Notes: generated by a model from the sequence alone, not told the origin. A stretch of DNA of 64,000 nt from Candidatus Peregrinibacteria bacterium (GCA_030592015.1 JAUUZY010000003.1:1-64000), one strand, 5' to 3'. Counted from the first letter of the stretch, positions 37,667-48,176 are shown. Translations and numbers: made by a program.

Positions 37667-38671
37667 ATGAAAGCCAAAATATTGGAACAGCAAGATTACA
37701 AGAAATGGGATGATTTTATAAAAGACCATCCATATTCGTCAATACATCAGAGCACTGCCTGGGGGAACTTTCAAAGCAAAGTCAAAAACAGGGGCAAATT
37801 CTGGATAATTGCACTAGAAAAAGATAACAAAATAGTGGCTGGAACCATGCTTGTTAGGCACAAATTGCCAAAGGGCTATTCGTGGCTATATGCGCCAAGA
37901 GGTCCACTCTTAGAGCAAAATGAAGGCATGACGGAAATCATGGATTCCATAGGGAAAATTGGAAAAAAGGAAAAATCAATATTCCTTAGAATAGACCCTC
38001 CCCTATCTAGGATCAAAAAGCACAAGGTGGCAGGCTTCCACACAGTCCATGGATTTCAACCCGAAGACACACTAATAATTGACTTAAAAAAGAGTGAAGA
38101 GGATATTCTGGCAGAAATGAAACCAAAAGGTCGCTACAACATCCGTCTAGCCAGGAAAAAAGGAGTGGAAGTATACAAAGCAGACCCAAAAAGTGAAAAA
38201 TTCGACAAAGAAATAAGCAGATTTTACGAAATTCTCCAAGAAACCACCCAAAGAGATGGATTTAGAGGTCACGACAAACAGTACTATAAGGACATGATAG
38301 AAAGTCTCGGTGAAAAAGCCGCCCTATATCTAGCTAAGTACGAGGGCAAAATCATCGCCGGAACCATTGTCACATTCTTCAAAGACACAGCAATTTACTA
38401 TTATGGAGCATCCAGCAACGACTACCGCAATGTAATGGCCCCATACCTGCTCCAATGGACCGCTATAAAGGAGGCCAAGGAGAAAAACGGGGATAGTTAC
38501 GATTTTCTGGGTATAGCTCCCTCAGGGGCAAAAAATCACCCATGGAAAGGTGTCACAGACTTCAAAAAGAAATTCGGAGGCAAAGAAGTCTCCTATCTCA
38601 AAGCTCAGGAAAAACCACTCAAAAAACTCCACTATTTGGCTTACAGGATATACAAATTCCTCCGCTCGTAG
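37667..38671 (+). CDS. FemAB-family peptidoglycan bridge aminoacyltransferase
   Basis: SSIHQSTAWGNFQSKV, YAPRGPLL, MKPKGRYNIRLARKKGVEV, YYYGASSNDYRNVMAPYLLQWTAIKEAKEKNGDSYDFLG. Confidence 0.92.
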   Translation: MKAKILEQQDYKKWDDFIKDHPYSSIHQSTAWGNFQSKVKNRGKFWIIALEKDNKIVAGTMLVRHKLPKGYSWLYAPRGPLLEQNEGMTEIMDSIGKIGKKEKSIFLRIDPPLSRIKKHKVAGFHTVHGFQPEDTLIIDLKKSEEDILAEMKPKGRYNIRLARKKGVEVYKADPKSEKFDKEISRFYEILQETTQRDGFRGHDKQYYKDMIESLGEKAALYLAKYEGKIIAGTIVTFFKDTAIYYYGASSNDYRNVMAPYLLQWTAIKEAKEKNGDSYDFLGIAPSGAKNHPWKGVTDFKKKFGGKEVSYLKAQEKPLKKLHYLAYRIYKFLRS

Positions 38672-38733
38672 CTTGAAAAAATGACGAAAATGTGCTAGAA
38701 TACTAGCGGTACAGAAAAATAAAAATAAATAAA

Positions 38734-40986
38734 ATGAAAAAATTCACAAACAAAGAGTCTAGATTAGTTCACTTGGAATTTAAGAGTCTAGGAGAAAAAG
38801 TTAAGGCTGGTTTTGCTGAATCACCAGATTCAAAGGCAGAAGCTGCAAAAAAAGCTGCAAAAACAGATGCTGTAGTTGCTAGAGGGGGGATTTCAGGAGC
38901 TATAAGTGGAGCCCTTTCGGGGAACAAAGGAAAGCCTGCTGCTGTAGCTACGGAAGAAGATCCAAAAAAACTAAGCCTAGGGGAGAGAGTTAAAAAAAGA
39001 TTAAGCCTGAGGGAAAGAGTTAAAAAAAGACTGAGAAGAGTTACAAAGTTTATGAGTACAATTATTGATTCTGAAGACGCCGAAAACTCTACGACATACA
39101 GAGAGAAACTAGCTAAAGACATGGAAAGACTTGTGCTTAAAGAATATTCTCTAAAACCAAAGGACGTAAAAGATTTTTTTAAAAAACTAAAAGGAAAAAA
39201 AGCAGAAGTAGCAAAAGAGGCAAAAGAGGATCAGGAAAAGGAAGTGGCAAAAGCAAAAGAAAAGCTAATGGTCAAGCAAGCTGCGATAGCGAGCAAAAAG
39301 GAGGAATTGAAGGTTGAAATTGAAGGAAAAAAGAATGAACTAGCACAGAGCTTTATGACTGAGGAGAATGTAGCTGCTTTGCTAGATGCTTCTCCTACTG
39401 ATTTGGATGTGACTACGGTCAAAATAGAAGCATCAGTCAATGAGCCAATGGGCAAGGTAATGGACGACATAACAGGGAAATACGATGCAATTGCTAGCCA
39501 AATTAATGATGGAACTAGCTTGATGACAGTTGCAGGGGTAAGCAAGGTTATTGAAGACGCAGATATCGCTATAATTGAATTGGAAAAAGAAAATGCTCCA
39601 GCAGTTGCAAATGCAGCAACTCAGGCAATAGCAAGCGCAGCTGAAATATTGAAAGAATTAAAACCAGAGCAGCCATCAGTTTATGAAGACGAAGAAGCTT
39701 TGGCCTCAATAGATCCAGAAGTGTTAACTTCAGAAGAGATTGAGGAGCCAGCCCCTGCAGAAGCTCCGGTAGAAGCGCCAACAGAGGAGGTTGCAGTTGC
39801 CACAGCCCCATCAAAAGAAGAGCCTGTAGTAGCCACTGCAGCAGAAGAGCCAGGGTTGAGCCAAGAAGAAAAAGATCGTCTAGCACTGTTAAGGAAGGAG
39901 TTTGAAAACCTTGATGACTCTACCTTTCCTATTAAGGCCGCACTAGCCCTAACCGAAGAATTTATTGAGCTATCTAAAAAAATGCCTAGTGATGGATATA
40001 ACGATAAATATTTACTAATAAGGGATATAGAAAAAGTAGATAGGTTAAAGGAATTAGCAGAAAGGAATATCGGGAAGAATGAAGATGAAAAAGAAGAGGT
40101 CATGAGAGCTAAAGCTATAAGACTAAATCTGGAAATAGAGCTATTAAAAATTGATCCAGAACAAAGCAAGGGAACCAGGATTCACGATCCGGAAAAATTG
40201 TTAGCTTCAGTAGACCAGTACGTATCAGGGAAAAAAGCAATTGATGCGGATTATAAAGCAGACGACGATAAAGGGATTACTGAAATGGCAGCAATTATTA
40301 GGACTTTATATCCAGAACCAACTAAAATTGCAGATAAAGATAGTAGGAAAGCAATTGCCAGTATCATGGCAAAAACAGGGGGACAGGACGATTTGCCTAA
40401 AGAAGTTGCTGACCCAAGCGCTAATTTTGCCAACGACACAGACAGGATTGTGTATAAAGCATTACAGGGAATCGACAAAAAATATGAGGACATGGATGAG
40501 CCTGAAAAAACTAATGCAGAAAAAATTCTAGATAGTGCCTCAAGTTTTGTAACAGGCAAGAGTATATTGATGGATACCCCTACAGAAGATGCAATCACAA
40601 CTTTAGCGGAAGAATACTTGAAGCTTGCACAGTCAACAAACAAGAAAGCTGGAAAATTAAAGTTACTCCAAAGGCTAACAAGAAATGATGGATTAAAGGA
40701 ATTGGCAAAAATAGAAATTCCAGCAACAGGAGATAGGCCCGAAGGTCATACAATAACTGGTGTAATGAAGGCAAAAGAATTAATGCTAAGAGCCAGGTTC
40801 GAGATGGCTAAACTTTATCCAGATAGCGTGTCTAAAAAGGTTCTGGAATATGCAAAAGCCAACTACATTGAAGGAAAAGATGCAGCAGAACCAGATTACA
40901 ACGCTGACAGCGACGAAGTCATTATGGCTTTGAACGAAGTAGGAGAAAAGGATGACGATCAAGGGACTGTAGTAGCATCCAGGTAA
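38734..40986 (+). CDS. Large uncharacterised charged protein with internal duplication
   Basis: 750 aa; duplicated ~110-aa segment (see findings); short LSLGERVKKR/LSLRERVKKR tandem repeat. Confidence 0.75.
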   Translation: MKKFTNKESRLVHLEFKSLGEKVKAGFAESPDSKAEAAKKAAKTDAVVARGGISGAISGALSGNKGKPAAVATEEDPKKLSLGERVKKRLSLRERVKKRLRRVTKFMSTIIDSEDAENSTTYREKLAKDMERLVLKEYSLKPKDVKDFFKKLKGKKAEVAKEAKEDQEKEVAKAKEKLMVKQAAIASKKEELKVEIEGKKNELAQSFMTEENVAALLDASPTDLDVTTVKIEASVNEPMGKVMDDITGKYDAIASQINDGTSLMTVAGVSKVIEDADIAIIELEKENAPAVANAATQAIASAAEILKELKPEQPSVYEDEEALASIDPEVLTSEEIEEPAPAEAPVEAPTEEVAVATAPSKEEPVVATAAEEPGLSQEEKDRLALLRKEFENLDDSTFPIKAALALTEEFIELSKKMPSDGYNDKYLLIRDIEKVDRLKELAERNIGKNEDEKEEVMRAKAIRLNLEIELLKIDPEQSKGTRIHDPEKLLASVDQYVSGKKAIDADYKADDDKGITEMAAIIRTLYPEPTKIADKDSRKAIASIMAKTGGQDDLPKEVADPSANFANDTDRIVYKALQGIDKKYEDMDEPEKTNAEKILDSASSFVTGKSILMDTPTEDAITTLAEEYLKLAQSTNKKAGKLKLLQRLTRNDGLKELAKIEIPATGDRPEGHTITGVMKAKELMLRARFEMAKLYPDSVSKKVLEYAKANYIEGKDAAEPDYNADSDEVIMALNEVGEKDDDQGTVVASR

Positions 40987-40988
40987 AC

Positions 40989-41450
40989 CTAGTCTTCAAC
41001 CCTATCAATAAACAACACACCATCCAGGTGATCTATTTCATGCTGGACTTCACGAGAATTCAATCCTTCAAGCTCCAATACATGCGTATTTCCCTCCAAG
41101 TCATCAAAGCGAAGAGTTACCGCCTTATTTCTCCACACCTTTGCATACACCCCGGGTAAGCTCAGGCATCCCTCTTCGTCCAGATCTATATCTTCACTCT
41201 TGTTAATAATCTCAGGATTCACAATCGGAATCACCATCTCACTGGTCGTATTGTAGTTCAAAGTGATTATACAAAGCCTAATGTTCTCCCCTACCTGCGG
41301 CGCAGCAAGCCCAAGACCGTTTGCCTCAGCCATGGTGGACTTCATCGCTTTCACAAGCTTCTTTAGACTTGTGTCGAATCGTTTAACCTCCACCGACTTA
41401 GTCCGCAAAATTTTGTTATCCTCTCCTGTGATTATCGCCAAGTTCTTCAT
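40989..41450 (-). CDS. def: Peptide deformylase
   Basis: GLGLAAPQVGENIRLCII, EEGCLSLPG, REVQHEIDHLDGVLFIDR (HEIDH). Confidence 0.97.
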   Translation of the reverse strand: MKNLAIITGEDNKILRTKSVEVKRFDTSLKKLVKAMKSTMAEANGLGLAAPQVGENIRLCIITLNYNTTSEMVIPIVNPEIINKSEDIDLDEEGCLSLPGVYAKVWRNKAVTLRFDDLEGNTHVLELEGLNSREVQHEIDHLDGVLFIDRVED

Positions 41451-41484
41451 CCTAAAACTTATTATTTGAAGTATATACTATAAC

Positions 41485-42579
41485 CTATTTCTTTAGTTTT
41501 TTCAACTCCGCTTCGATAAATCCATCCAGTTCCCCATCAAAAACCTTATCAGGGTCACTTTCCTCATAATCGGTCCTGTGATCCTTAACCATTTTATACG
41601 GATGCAAAACATAAGATCGAATTTGATTACCCCAGGACATCTCCACTTTTCCCCCTTTCAGGTCACTAATTTCCTTCGCCTGCTCTTTTTCCATCAAGTC
41701 AACTAGCCTGGAGTGCAGTACCTTCATCGCATGTTCTTTGTTCTGTAGCTGACTCCTCTCATTCTGACACTGAACCACGATTCCGGTAGGAATATGGGTG
41801 ATTCGAACCGCAGAATCAGTAGTATTCACACTCTGTCCACCATGTCCACCAGCCCTAAACACATCAGTTTTCAAGTCGTCTGCATTGATTTCAACCTCGG
41901 AAGTCTGCTCTATCTCAGGCAAAACCTCCAAGTACGCAAAAGATGTCTCACGCGTGTGTTTAGAATTGAACGGCGACAGTCGCACAAGCCTATGCACGCC
42001 TCCCTCCCCTTTCAAATATCCATATGCAAACTGTCCCTTAACAGAAAAAGTACAACTTTTTATCCCGGCTTCATCTCCAATAGACTTATCAAGGATTTCC
42101 ACGGAAAAATCCATTCTCTCAGCATACCTCAGGTACATTCGCAGAAGCATATCTGCAAAATCTTGTGCATCAGTCCCGCCGGTTCCAGCATGTATCATCA
42201 AAATCGCATTATTTCCGTCATATTCCCCACTCAAAAAAGTAGAAATCTCCAATTTTCGCCACGCAACTTTCAAACTTTCCACCATTTCCCTATATTCCTC
42301 AGCTGATTCAGGATCATTTTCCGGTGAAATTCCCGGCAAAAGTTCCAAAAGTTCATCACATTCGGAGTCAACTTTCTCCCAATTCTCTATCACCTTCCCC
42401 AGGTTACTCGCTTTCTGACTAACTTCCTGCGCATGTCCACTATCGTTCCAAAATCCCTCACTTTGCATTTCTGCATTAAAAACGGCAAGGTCTTTTTTCT
42501 TAGTTGGAAGGTCCACGGTCTCGAGTCCCTTCTTTATAAATCCCTGTATTTCCTCGAGCTGAGGCTTTATTTCATGCAT
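41485..42579 (-). CDS. prfB: Peptide chain release factor 2
   Basis: HRLVRLSPFNSKHTRETSFA (SPF) and GGHGGQSVNTTDSAVRITHIPTGI (GGQ). Confidence 0.96.
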   Translation of the reverse strand: MHEIKPQLEEIQGFIKKGLETVDLPTKKKDLAVFNAEMQSEGFWNDSGHAQEVSQKASNLGKVIENWEKVDSECDELLELLPGISPENDPESAEEYREMVESLKVAWRKLEISTFLSGEYDGNNAILMIHAGTGGTDAQDFADMLLRMYLRYAERMDFSVEILDKSIGDEAGIKSCTFSVKGQFAYGYLKGEGGVHRLVRLSPFNSKHTRETSFAYLEVLPEIEQTSEVEINADDLKTDVFRAGGHGGQSVNTTDSAVRITHIPTGIVVQCQNERSQLQNKEHAMKVLHSRLVDLMEKEQAKEISDLKGGKVEMSWGNQIRSYVLHPYKMVKDHRTDYEESDPDKVFDGELDGFIEAELKKLKK

Positions 42580-42647
42580 AAAAAAAGGTAAAGTATCGCA
42601 GGTAATTATCAGTTATAGACTCCCAATTATCAAGTAAGAAATTTTTA

Positions 42648-44165
42648 ATGTCAGTAGCGAGAAAAATTCTCTCAAATACAGCGGCCCAGATTATCGGAAA
42701 AGCTGCAGTTGCATTGCTGGGTCTGGCAGTTGTAAAAATATCTACGCAATATTTGTCTCCATCCGGTTATGGTGACTATATTTTGGTTTACGAGTTTTTG
42801 GCTTTCTTCGGAATAGCAGCTGATTTGGGCTTATTTACAATTGCCGTGAAGGAAATGTCCGAGGATGAGGACAGAATACCAAAGATAATCGGAAACATAC
42901 TTTCACTCCGAACAATTCTGGTAGTAGTGACAATGCTTATCGCCATCGTTGCAGCATTTTCCATACCAAAATACGATGGGAGTCCAATCCCGATAGCAGT
43001 TTCAATCGCTTCCATCACAGTTTTTCTGACAATTTTGAACGGAACGATAACCAGCGTACTGCAGACAAAACTAAAAATGCATCTCGCTTCAATTTCGGTG
43101 ATTATTGGGAAAATAATTTCCGTGAGCTTCATGGTTTACATAGTTTTCTGGGGCTTTCCGGATGATACGGAAATGGGATTCTATATGTTGATAGCTGCGG
43201 GAGTTGTGGGGAATCTGGTAATGCTCCTGACTACGAATTATTTCGTACGAAAAATTACACCACTCAAATATCGTTTCGATTTGGATTTGTGGAAAGAGGT
43301 TTTGGCAAAGTCACTTCCATACGGCTTAGCTCTAATTTTAAATACAATTTACTTCAGAATAGACACATTGCTTATTTCCTTACTTCGAGACAAGGAAGAG
43401 GTTGGTGTATATGGTGTGGCAATGAGAATGCTTGAGCATTTTGCCATTCTTCCGCTGTATTTTATGAATTCGGTACTACCTGTTCTTACAAAATCAATAA
43501 AGGAAAAATCCGATAAGTATAAGAAAATTATTGGATACTCCTTTGATTTTTTGGCAGCACTTTCTGTGCCAATGGTCGTAGGTGGAGTAATTCTGGCCTA
43601 CCCGGTAATTTTCATAGTCAGTACGCCGGAATTCTTGAGCCGCATCTCGGAAGGCTTTTATGGCTCGGACATAGCACTGCAAGTCCTCATATTCGCCCTG
43701 CTTTTCCAGTTTCTAAACGTTCTGTTCGCATTCATTCTTATAGCGGTTAATCAGCAAACAAAACTCCTCTACATAAACGGAATTTGTGTAGTATTTAATA
43801 TAGTTACAAACCTTATTTTCATTCCGATTTATGGATTTGTCGGCGCAGCAGTAACTAGTGTGCTCTGTGAATTGTTCATAATGGTTGCTACATATTTCAC
43901 AGCCCGCAAATATCTGGATTTCTCTATAAATCCCAAGGGCTTATTAAAGATTGTTATATCTGCACTAAGTATGGGGGCGGTTGTATACATCCTTCAGGGA
44001 TTTACTTATAATTATATCCAGAACTGGAACGTGCTGATCTTGATTCCTATTGGAGTGCTCGTATATACAGCGATGCTCTTCATTACAGGTGCAGTCGACA
44101 AGGAAATGCTTAAACTTATCAAGAAAGGTGAAAAGATCCCTCATGATGGAGAGCCAATGATATAA
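42648..44165 (+). CDS. Polysaccharide/lipid flippase (MOP superfamily, Wzx/RfbX-like)
   Basis: 12 or more TMs; NTAAQIIGKAAVALLGLAVVKISTQYLSPSGYGDY; C-terminal LIFIPIYGFVGAAVTSVLCEL. Confidence 0.9.
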   Translation: MSVARKILSNTAAQIIGKAAVALLGLAVVKISTQYLSPSGYGDYILVYEFLAFFGIAADLGLFTIAVKEMSEDEDRIPKIIGNILSLRTILVVVTMLIAIVAAFSIPKYDGSPIPIAVSIASITVFLTILNGTITSVLQTKLKMHLASISVIIGKIISVSFMVYIVFWGFPDDTEMGFYMLIAAGVVGNLVMLLTTNYFVRKITPLKYRFDLDLWKEVLAKSLPYGLALILNTIYFRIDTLLISLLRDKEEVGVYGVAMRMLEHFAILPLYFMNSVLPVLTKSIKEKSDKYKKIIGYSFDFLAALSVPMVVGGVILAYPVIFIVSTPEFLSRISEGFYGSDIALQVLIFALLFQFLNVLFAFILIAVNQQTKLLYINGICVVFNIVTNLIFIPIYGFVGAAVTSVLCELFIMVATYFTARKYLDFSINPKGLLKIVISALSMGAVVYILQGFTYNYIQNWNVLILIPIGVLVYTAMLFITGAVDKEMLKLIKKGEKIPHDGEPMI

Positions 44166-44172
44166 GAAAACT

Positions 44173-45540
44173 TTATCGAAGTTTTTTCACAAGATGCATG
44201 AAAGATTTCCCTCTCTCTTTATAGTTTTTGAACATATCAAAACTTGCAGAAGCAGGAGACATTACAACAACGTATCCTTCATCAGAGTCTGCATAAGCAC
44301 TAAGCACAGCTTCTTCAAGATCAGTTCTTCGTATGATTTTTGTAGGAGAACCTTCAGCTTCACCCAATTTTGATTCTCCATCAACTAAAGCCTTTTCCAT
44401 AGCATCAGCAGTTTCACCAATCAAAATAACAGTTTTTAAATTTACTTTTGTCAAAATCTTCACAGCCCATTTACCATAGTCCAGTCCCTTATCCGACCCC
44501 CCGGCAATAAGTATTGTAGGTTCTTCAAAAGAATCTACAGCAGCCATAGAGGTCTCAGGAGTAGTAGAAAAAGAATCATTATAGTATTTCACCCCCTTCA
44601 GTTCTTTCACGAATTCAAGCCTATTGGGAAGTCCTTCAAATTGTTCAATAACAGACTTTATACTTTTATCATCAACTCCCAATTCCTTGGCAATAACAAC
44701 GGCAGGCATAATATTCTCAAGATTGTGAACACCGATAAGCTTTACCTTATCGACAGTCGTGATCATAGTTTCCTTTCCATCTTTTGCATAATAAATCCCG
44801 CCATCGCTCACGAACGCCCCGTCCTTCACCTTCTCCTCTAAGCTAACAAAAGTTCCCCTCCCCTTAACTAGAGGCAAATAATGCTTAACGTATTCATAAT
44901 CATTGTTCAATACAGACACTGAGTCTTTATTCTGATGTGACAATACATGTTCTTTTGCTGCCAAGTATTCATCAGCATCAACATGATAGTCCAAATGGTC
45001 ACTAGTGGTATTAAGCAAAACAGCGTAGTGAGGACTTTTTTTCATATCCTGCAACTGAAAGCTGGAAAGTTCCAAAACCACAATGCTATCCTTATTTAAA
45101 TCATCAAGAAAATTAATTGCAGGCTCCCCGATATTTCCACCCAAGTGTGCATCAAGGCCGGCATTTTTAAGCATCAAATAAATCAGAGTAGAAGTAGTTC
45201 CCTTTCCCTTAGTACCGGTAACTCCTATAACAGGGCATGGACATTGATCCATAAAAAAAGCGGTACAACTTGTAGCTTCCACGCCTTTCTCTAGAGCAGT
45301 CTGAATATGCGGGTCAAGATATTTTACACCGGGACTTCTAAAGACCACATCAAAATCATCCAAGTCATTTAAATGATTTTCTCCAAGCCGAACAGAAACA
45401 CCATCAGGCATTTTGCTCTTTAAATCCACATTTTGATCACAAACGGTCAAGTCGCCAAAGCCATGCTCGTGCAGATATTTGAAAACGGCACTTCCTTCGA
45501 CTCCATAACCTAAAATAGCAATTTTACTTCTTTGATCCAT
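44173..45540 (-). CDS. murD: UDP-N-acetylmuramoylalanine--D-glutamate ligase
   Basis: VIGVTGTKGKGTTSTLIYLML, LELSSFQLQDM, LPNRLEFV, YNDSFSTTPETSMAAVDSF, AGGSDKGLDY. Confidence 0.95.
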   Translation of the reverse strand: MDQRSKIAILGYGVEGSAVFKYLHEHGFGDLTVCDQNVDLKSKMPDGVSVRLGENHLNDLDDFDVVFRSPGVKYLDPHIQTALEKGVEATSCTAFFMDQCPCPVIGVTGTKGKGTTSTLIYLMLKNAGLDAHLGGNIGEPAINFLDDLNKDSIVVLELSSFQLQDMKKSPHYAVLLNTTSDHLDYHVDADEYLAAKEHVLSHQNKDSVSVLNNDYEYVKHYLPLVKGRGTFVSLEEKVKDGAFVSDGGIYYAKDGKETMITTVDKVKLIGVHNLENIMPAVVIAKELGVDDKSIKSVIEQFEGLPNRLEFVKELKGVKYYNDSFSTTPETSMAAVDSFEEPTILIAGGSDKGLDYGKWAVKILTKVNLKTVILIGETADAMEKALVDGESKLGEAEGSPTKIIRRTDLEEAVLSAYADSDEGYVVVMSPASASFDMFKNYKERGKSFMHLVKKLR

Positions 45541-45669
45541 ATAAATAAATTACTTCAATATATTTATATCATGAATAAATATTCGCAACAACTGGCTATT
45601 TAAATGTTTTTATGCTAGAATATATTCAACAAGCGGCAAATCTTGAATAATAGTTAATAAATTGAAAAC

Positions 45670-47637
45670 ATGGACAAGATCGAAGAATGGATGAATAGAG
45701 CAATGAAAGTTGCTACCCCTCAGAAAACCAAAGAAACTTCCAATAAGAAGGACCAAGGGGAAAAAAAGAGCTTTTTTACTAAAAGGAAAAAGCACAAAAA
45801 ACCACAGCACGCACATAAAAAGGCTGATGCTGGAAAAAAACCACATGTGCACAAAAAGGCACATGCTGGCAAAAAACCACATGCTGGGCATATGGCAAAG
45901 CCAAAAGCAAAGAAAAAACTTACCCGTCCTACAAAAAAGGTGGGACCAAGCAAAATCCTAAAGGGGAAACTAAAGATAGTTCCACTGGGAGGGCTTGATG
46001 AAGTTGGTAAAAACATGACCGCCTTCGAATACGAGGACGACATTGTCATAATAGACATGGGATTTGAATTCCCTGGAGAAGATATGTTTGGAATCGATTA
46101 TGTGATTCCGGATGTTTCATATCTTGAGGAAAACAAAAAGCGTATTCGTGGAGTACTGCTGAGTCATGGACATTTAGACCATATTGGTGGAATACCATAT
46201 ATACTTCCAAAACTAGATTTTCCTCCTGTATATGGAGCAAAATTGACACTTGGAATCGTAGAGCAACGTACAAAAGAGTTTAAACAGGAAAAAGAGACAA
46301 AGTTAAGAGTTATAGACCCGGATCAGCCGCTGAAGTTGGGTAAATTCACTTGTCATTTTTTCCGTGTAGCTCATTCAATACCTGACGCTTTAGGAATAGT
46401 ATTGGAAACACCTATAGGAAAAATTGTTCACACGGGAGACTTCAAGTTTGATGAAACACCTCCAAGAAATATGAAAAAAGCCGACATTCACAAGATGGAA
46501 GCACTTGGAAAAGAAAATGTACTCGCATTATTCTGTGAATCTACAAATGCTACAAAACCGGGACACACAATGTCTGAAAAAGACGTAGGTGAGGCCCTAG
46601 ATGTGGTGATAGGAAAATGTCCTGGGCGAGCACTGGTAGCATCATTCTCTTCTCAAATAGGAAGAGTTCAACAAATAATTGATGGTGCTGTAAAACACAA
46701 TCGCAAAATTTTTGTGAGTGGAAGAAGTATGGAAAACAATATCGAAACAGCCTCAAAGCTGGGATATATAAATTTTCCAAAGGACCACATAAACAACATA
46801 AAAAAACTGAAGAACACAAACCTGCCTGATAACGAAATCCTGATCATAACGACAGGATCGCAGGGAGAGCCGCTTTCAGCACTTTCCAGAATTGCTCGTA
46901 ACGAACACTCACATATAAGGATAAAGAAGAAAGACACCATAATTCTTTCATCTTCTCCGATTCCGGGGAATGAAAAAGCTATTTATAAGGTGATAAATAA
47001 TCTTTGTATTCTTGGTGCGGAAGTCATTCATAATAAAATGGAAGACATTCATACGTCGGGACATGGTTACCAGGATGAGTTAAAACGCATGATCAAAACG
47101 ATAAATGCACAGTATCTTATTCCGATTCATGGTGAATATTATATGCGACATGCATTGGCAAAATTGGCAAAAGAAGAATGTGGAGTTCCGGAAAACAGAA
47201 TAATTATGATCGAAAATGGAGATGTGCTGCTTGCAGACAAAGAAGGAGTGCGGAAATCCAAGGAGACAATAGAAACAAAGTACATCCTGATAGATGGACG
47301 TGGTGAAGGATACATAGGATCCAATGTTCAATCGGAACGAGAAATACTTTCTCAAAACGGAACACTAATAGTCTTGCTACACACTTCCAAAAAATCAGGT
47401 AAATTACAAAAAAGACCGGATATAGTTTCACGCGGATTCATATATATGCATGAAACAAATGAAATTATGGAGGATATCAAAAAGGTTGCAGGAGATGCTT
47501 ATAGGAAAATTCGTGATAAGAATCCTAATGCTGGCAGAAAAGATATCAAAAAATACATACGACAGACAGTAGATAAGTACACTCATTCACAGTTGGAAAG
47601 ACGTCCATTGATCGTACCTCTAATAATAGAAAACTAA
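45670..47637 (+). CDS. rnj: Ribonuclease J with Lys/His-rich N-terminal extension
   Basis: VPLGGLDEVGKNMTAFEY, LSHGHLDHIGGIPYIL, HTGDFKFD, TTGSQGEPLSALSRIA, HTSGHGYQDELKRMI, PIHGEY; N-term HKKAHAGKKPH repeats. Confidence 0.95.
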   Translation: MDKIEEWMNRAMKVATPQKTKETSNKKDQGEKKSFFTKRKKHKKPQHAHKKADAGKKPHVHKKAHAGKKPHAGHMAKPKAKKKLTRPTKKVGPSKILKGKLKIVPLGGLDEVGKNMTAFEYEDDIVIIDMGFEFPGEDMFGIDYVIPDVSYLEENKKRIRGVLLSHGHLDHIGGIPYILPKLDFPPVYGAKLTLGIVEQRTKEFKQEKETKLRVIDPDQPLKLGKFTCHFFRVAHSIPDALGIVLETPIGKIVHTGDFKFDETPPRNMKKADIHKMEALGKENVLALFCESTNATKPGHTMSEKDVGEALDVVIGKCPGRALVASFSSQIGRVQQIIDGAVKHNRKIFVSGRSMENNIETASKLGYINFPKDHINNIKKLKNTNLPDNEILIITTGSQGEPLSALSRIARNEHSHIRIKKKDTIILSSSPIPGNEKAIYKVINNLCILGAEVIHNKMEDIHTSGHGYQDELKRMIKTINAQYLIPIHGEYYMRHALAKLAKEECGVPENRIIMIENGDVLLADKEGVRKSKETIETKYILIDGRGEGYIGSNVQSEREILSQNGTLIVLLHTSKKSGKLQKRPDIVSRGFIYMHETNEIMEDIKKVAGDAYRKIRDKNPNAGRKDIKKYIRQTVDKYTHSQLERRPLIVPLIIEN

Positions 47638-47646
47638 AGCAAAGGC

Positions 47647-48171
47647 ATGCTTACACTGATCATCGCATCACTCTATTTTATATTACCGACATATCTTGCA
47701 AACATGTGTCCGGTAATCGCTGGGAAACTAAACCTACCTCTAGGCAAGCCAATAAGTACAAAGAAATTTGGTAGTCACAAAACATGGAGGGGGTTTTACT
47801 CAGGGTATATCGGTGCATTCACAGTACTGGTAATACAGTACATGCTGCACCAGCAAGGAAATTTCCTAGAGTATTCATTGATAGAGTATTCAGAACTAAA
47901 TATATTTCTATACGCTCTACTCTTTAGTCTTGGTGCAGTAGCCGGAGATATAGTAAAATCATTTTTCAAAAGAAAAGTAAAAATAAAAGCGGGAGCACCG
48001 TGGATCCCATTCGATCAAATAGATCTAATAATCGGGTCATACATATTCCTGTTCCCAGTATTTATCATGCCATGGCAAACACTCCTGACACTATTGGTCA
48101 TAACTCCTTTTCTACACTTCTTGGCAAATTTATTGGCCTACGCATTCAGACTGAAGAAAGTTTGGTGGTAG
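47647..48171 (+). CDS. DUF46 / CDP-archaeol synthase (CarS)-like membrane protein
   Basis: YLANMCPVIAGKLNLPLGKPISTKKFGSHKTWRGFYSG, GDIVKSFFKRKVKIKAGAPWIPFDQIDLIIGS. Confidence 0.82.
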   Translation: MLTLIIASLYFILPTYLANMCPVIAGKLNLPLGKPISTKKFGSHKTWRGFYSGYIGAFTVLVIQYMLHQQGNFLEYSLIEYSELNIFLYALLFSLGAVAGDIVKSFFKRKVKIKAGAPWIPFDQIDLIIGSYIFLFPVFIMPWQTLLTLLVITPFLHFLANLLAYAFRLKKVWW

Positions 48172-48176
48172 ATTTT

